Source of the DNA: Lachnospiraceae bacterium | GTDB taxonomy: Bacteria > Bacillota > Clostridia > Lachnospirales > Lachnospiraceae | NCBI GenBank assembly: GCA_017446125.1 | Contig: JAFSRL010000278.1 | Coordinates: 1 to 15,900, forward strand | DNA length: 15,900 nucleotides | Direction: 5' to 3' | Shown here: piece after piece, positions 13,932-15,900 of the stretch | How the letters are laid out: each line of letters begins with the position of its first letter | Position numbering within the stretch: the stretch's first letter is position 1 | The notes under the pieces: generated by a model | The model's input: only the letters and a program-made list of their open reading frames with translations | Database searches by the model: none | Told to the model about the DNA's origin: nothing | Program-made: the position numbers and the translations under genes

Positions 13932-15314
13932 ATGGAAAAAAAGACCGGCTTTTTGTATAAGATCGTTGCGGTGGTCATCATTGCGATTCTGGCGCTGAGC
14001 ATTTTCATCTCGACCTTTACGATCTTTCGCGTGCACAATTCGCTGCAGGAATCCCTTTATTCGCAGCTCGATAAGGCATACGGCGGCACCGCGCATTTAT
14101 TCGACATCTATAAGCGCAACGCGCTGGGCTTCGCGCGGGACATCGCGGTGAATCCGGATCTTGTCGCTGCCTGTGCGGCCAAAGATCATGCGGCACTGTT
14201 CGAGCTTACGACGCCCCTGGTCGAGGATGCCGGACTCGAGTACATGGTGATTACGGACGAGGAGGGGTATGTCATCATCCGGACGCACCAGCCCGGTGTC
14301 ATTCCTTCCCCGGATGACAGCATCGCGAACCAGATGAATGTGCAGTATGCCCTGCGCGGGGAATCCTTTGTGACGATCGAACAGGGGAAGGTGGTCTTTT
14401 TGTCCGTGCGTGCGGGCGCGCCCATTAAGGACGAGACCGGAAAGGTGATCGGTGCCTGTTCCACCGGATATGTGCTTTCGGAGAACACCATCGCGCAGGA
14501 TATCAAGAAGACCTTTGACGTGGACTGCGCGCTGTACTTAAAGGATACGATTGTGGCGAGCACCTTCGATGTGCCGGAAAACAGCCGCTTTCAGGACTTC
14601 TCCGGAAAGGGCGACGAAATCGTTGCCCGTGTGGAAAAAGGAGAGCTCGTCAATGACATCACCTTTATCGGGCAGACCAATTACCTGACCGCCGTCGGGC
14701 CGTTGGTGGGCGCGGGCGATGAGGTTGTGGGCATGATTGAGGTGTCGATGGAGGAATCCGTTCTCGAATCGGAAACGAACCGGATGATCCGTGACATTCT
14801 TTTGGGCACCGCAGTCATCATGGCGGTTATGCTTTTGGTCACCATCCTTGTTTTCCGGAGACTTTTGGGACCCATCGGTCAGATTGCGGGCCGTCTGTTT
14901 CAGGTTGCGGACGGAGATCTGTCCGGAGAAAGCATGCCCGTCACCTCAAGGGACGAGCTGGGTGCTCTGGTGCAGGCAGGGAACGAAATGCAGGACAAGC
15001 TGCGCGGTCTGGTCAGCGATGTGGTGATGGCGGCAGACCGTGTCGCGACCTCCTCCGAGGAGCTTGATGCCAGCGCACAGCAGATGGAACAACGTGCCTT
15101 TGACATTACGGAGCATATCCGCAGTGTCTCCGACGAGGTGGAGGCGCTTTCCACCAGGGAGGATTCCTTCTACGGTGTGCGGGAGTCCTTACGGAAAACC
15201 AAGGAGGAATTCCTGGTCATGAGCGAAACGATGACGGAGATTTCCCGTGCCGCGGGCGAGCTCTCAGGCTTAAGCGAAGAGTTGAGCGAAGCCACCAAGA
15301 GCTTTAAACTGTAA
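13932..15314 (+). CDS. Cache/HAMP chemoreceptor-like protein without the signalling tip
   Basis: A 460-residue membrane receptor. It has TM1 (8-33), an extracellular Cache-type sensor (about 36-280, with RTHQPG at 117-122 and a second half ending before TM2), TM2 (287-309), HAMP (about 310-362), then only about 100 residues of coiled coil. The first part of that coil resembles the N-terminal arm of methyl-accepting proteins (VATSSEELDASAQQM, 371-385). The end, AAGELSGLSEELSEATKSFKL, resembles their normal C-terminus. The hairpin with the conserved E-A-A-R-A-G-E core that binds CheA and CheW is absent, which leaves the arms joined by about 25 residues (around 405-430). The frame is intact and the end is canonical. 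A clear AAGGAG supports the start. It is divergent from the kinases and 2 bases ahead of the HD gene. Direct CheA control is unlikely. Confidence 0.88.
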   Translation: MEKKTGFLYKIVAVVIIAILALSIFISTFTIFRVHNSLQESLYSQLDKAYGGTAHLFDIYKRNALGFARDIAVNPDLVAACAAKDHAALFELTTPLVEDAGLEYMVITDEEGYVIIRTHQPGVIPSPDDSIANQMNVQYALRGESFVTIEQGKVVFLSVRAGAPIKDETGKVIGACSTGYVLSENTIAQDIKKTFDVDCALYLKDTIVASTFDVPENSRFQDFSGKGDEIVARVEKGELVNDITFIGQTNYLTAVGPLVGAGDEVVGMIEVSMEESVLESETNRMIRDILLGTAVIMAVMLLVTILVFRRLLGPIGQIAGRLFQVADGDLSGESMPVTSRDELGALVQAGNEMQDKLRGLVSDVVMAADRVATSSEELDASAQQMEQRAFDITEHIRSVSDEVEALSTREDSFYGVRESLRKTKEEFLVMSETMTEISRAAGELSGLSEELSEATKSFKL

Positions 15315-15316
15315 CC

Positions 15317-15802
15317 ATGACGATTAACGAAACGATCCGCGCCTACGGGCGCGACATCTTAGACGCAGAAAACTTCAAACAGTCCTCCAAGAATATCCAG
15401 CACGGGACGGTCAGCGTGCGCGCACACAGCATTCAGGTTGCGCGCATGAGTCTTGTGATCAACCGCGGCTTACACCTTGACTGTGACGAGCGTTCACTCG
15501 TGCGCGGTGCGCTGTTGCACGATTACTTTCAGTATGACTGGCATGACTGGGATGACCCGAAGAACACGCACGCGCCCCTGCACGGCTTTTATCACCCGGG
15601 GATCGCGCTGAAAAACGCCTTAAAGGAGTTTTCGCTCTCCGACACCGAGCAGGACATCATCAAAAAGCACATGTGGCCCCTGACCGTTGTCCCGCCGTCT
15701 TACAAAGAGTCGTGGGTCGTCACGCTTGCGGAGAAGTATGTGTCCGCAAAGGAGACGCTGCGGGGGTTGAAAGGGAGGTTCGACGCAACGGCGACGAATT
15801 GA
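15317..15802 (+). CDS. HD-domain protein, probable metal-dependent phosphohydrolase
   Basis: A 161-residue cytoplasmic protein with the HD-superfamily pattern: His37 (VRAHSIQVA), His68-Asp69 (ALLHDYF), several histidines at 85-93 (HAPLHGFYHP) and His118 (IIKKHMWPL). These fit metal ligands of enzymes that split phosphate esters or nucleotides. The last ligand position, usually Asp in a LADKY-like motif, is Glu139 here (LAEKYVSA). The substrate cannot be read from the sequence. Only 2 bases separate it from the chemoreceptor-like gene and no good ribosome site is seen, so translation is probably coupled. A strong terminator follows 20 bases after its stop codon, ending this two-gene operon. 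Confidence 0.82.
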   Translation: MTINETIRAYGRDILDAENFKQSSKNIQHGTVSVRAHSIQVARMSLVINRGLHLDCDERSLVRGALLHDYFQYDWHDWDDPKNTHAPLHGFYHPGIALKNALKEFSLSDTEQDIIKKHMWPLTVVPPSYKESWVVTLAEKYVSAKETLRGLKGRFDATATN

Positions 15803-15810
15803 AACAGATG

Positions 15811-15860
15811 ACTCTGGGTACAAAAAAACCGCCAAACGGCGGTTTTTTTATGCCCAGAGT
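15811..15860. repeat. Extended inverted repeat around the terminator, using the tRNA acceptor sequence
   Basis: ACTCTGGG (15811-15818) is the exact reverse complement of CCCAGAGT (15853-15860), the tRNA-Phe acceptor end and first T-stem base pairs. Together with the terminator stem it makes an imperfect 50-base hairpin. Confidence 0.7.
15822..15849. terminator. Bidirectional Rho-independent terminator
   Basis: A perfect 12-bp inverted repeat: seven A then CCGCC (15822-15833), loop AAAC, then GGCGG and seven T (15838-15849). Read on the plus strand it ends the chemoreceptor-HD operon. Read on the minus strand it ends the tRNA-Phe transcript, with the same T-run quality. Confidence 0.92.
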
Positions 15861-15900
15861 CGGAATCGAACCAACGACACGAGGATTTTCAGTCCTCTGC
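15851..15900 (-). tRNA. tRNA-Phe (anticodon GAA), 3' part
   Basis: Reading the minus strand into the gene, the anticodon stem GAGGA/TCCTC encloses the loop CTGAAAA, giving anticodon GAA (15888-15890), phenylalanine. A five-base variable loop GTGTC follows, then the T arm GTTGG, loop TTCGATT, CCGAC (15859-15875). The acceptor strand TCTGGGC (15852-15858) is followed by discriminator A. CCA is not encoded: the next bases are TAA. The 5' half (acceptor, D arm) is outside the window. The terminator begins one base after the discriminator. Confidence 0.93.

Noticed and set aside
13431..14096. Minus-strand frame of 221 codons crossing the divergent promoter
   Set aside because: It runs antisense to the receptor start and out of frame with the kinase gene, over a clear promoter region.

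Overview
The window reads as chromosomal DNA of a fairly GC-rich Gram-positive bacterium of the class Clostridia, most likely Lachnospiraceae or a close relative. This rests on recognisable gene neighbourhoods (yaaR-holB-ricT-rsmI as in Firmicutes), strong AAGGAG-type ribosome sites on many genes, Clostridia-type hybrid histidine kinases with a seven-helix membrane region, and a tRNA gene without an encoded CCA. Almost every base is coding. No phage, transposase or CRISPR array is visible.

Layout. (1) 1-2605, minus strand: trmB, trxA, a coiled-coil/membrane/SH3b protein and murI form one tight operon. murI runs off the left edge, where its 3' end carries a 13-bp perfect inverted repeat that looks like an inserted palindromic repeat. 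(2) 2606-4200: divergent from trmB, a membrane-anchored D-Ala-D-Ala carboxypeptidase. (3) 4204-9555, minus strand: a housekeeping operon of a guanylate kinase-like gene, yaaR, holB, ricT, rsmI, a 62-residue protein and a DEDDh exonuclease with a zinc-finger-like tail. holB/ricT and ricT/rsmI overlap by 4 bases (ATGA). The exonuclease gene converges on the carboxypeptidase with only 3 bases between stop codons. (4) 9586-13870, minus strand: two overlapping hybrid sensor kinases, one with an HPt domain and one without. (5) 13932-15802, plus strand, divergent from the kinases: a Cache/HAMP chemoreceptor-like protein that lacks the CheA/CheW-binding hairpin, followed 2 bases later by a small HD-domain protein. 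(6) 15811-15900: a bidirectional terminator and the 3' part of a minus-strand tRNA-Phe(GAA).

How it fits together. The left and middle parts are cell-wall, tRNA/rRNA-modification, redox and replication housekeeping genes. The most unusual part is the signalling island at 9586-15802. Two membrane hybrid kinases that could form one phosphorelay share a compact divergent promoter region with a tipless Cache receptor and an HD enzyme. No response regulator with an output domain is present. The receptor cannot be expected to drive CheA in the usual way, so a link to the neighbouring kinases or to the HD enzyme is a reasonable hypothesis, not a demonstrated one.

A second pattern is that trmB, the carboxypeptidase gene and the guanylate kinase-like gene have a -10-like box only 6-11 bases before the ATG and no Shine-Dalgarno site. 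This suggests leaderless or nearly leaderless transcripts, in contrast with the strong ribosome sites of other genes in the window.
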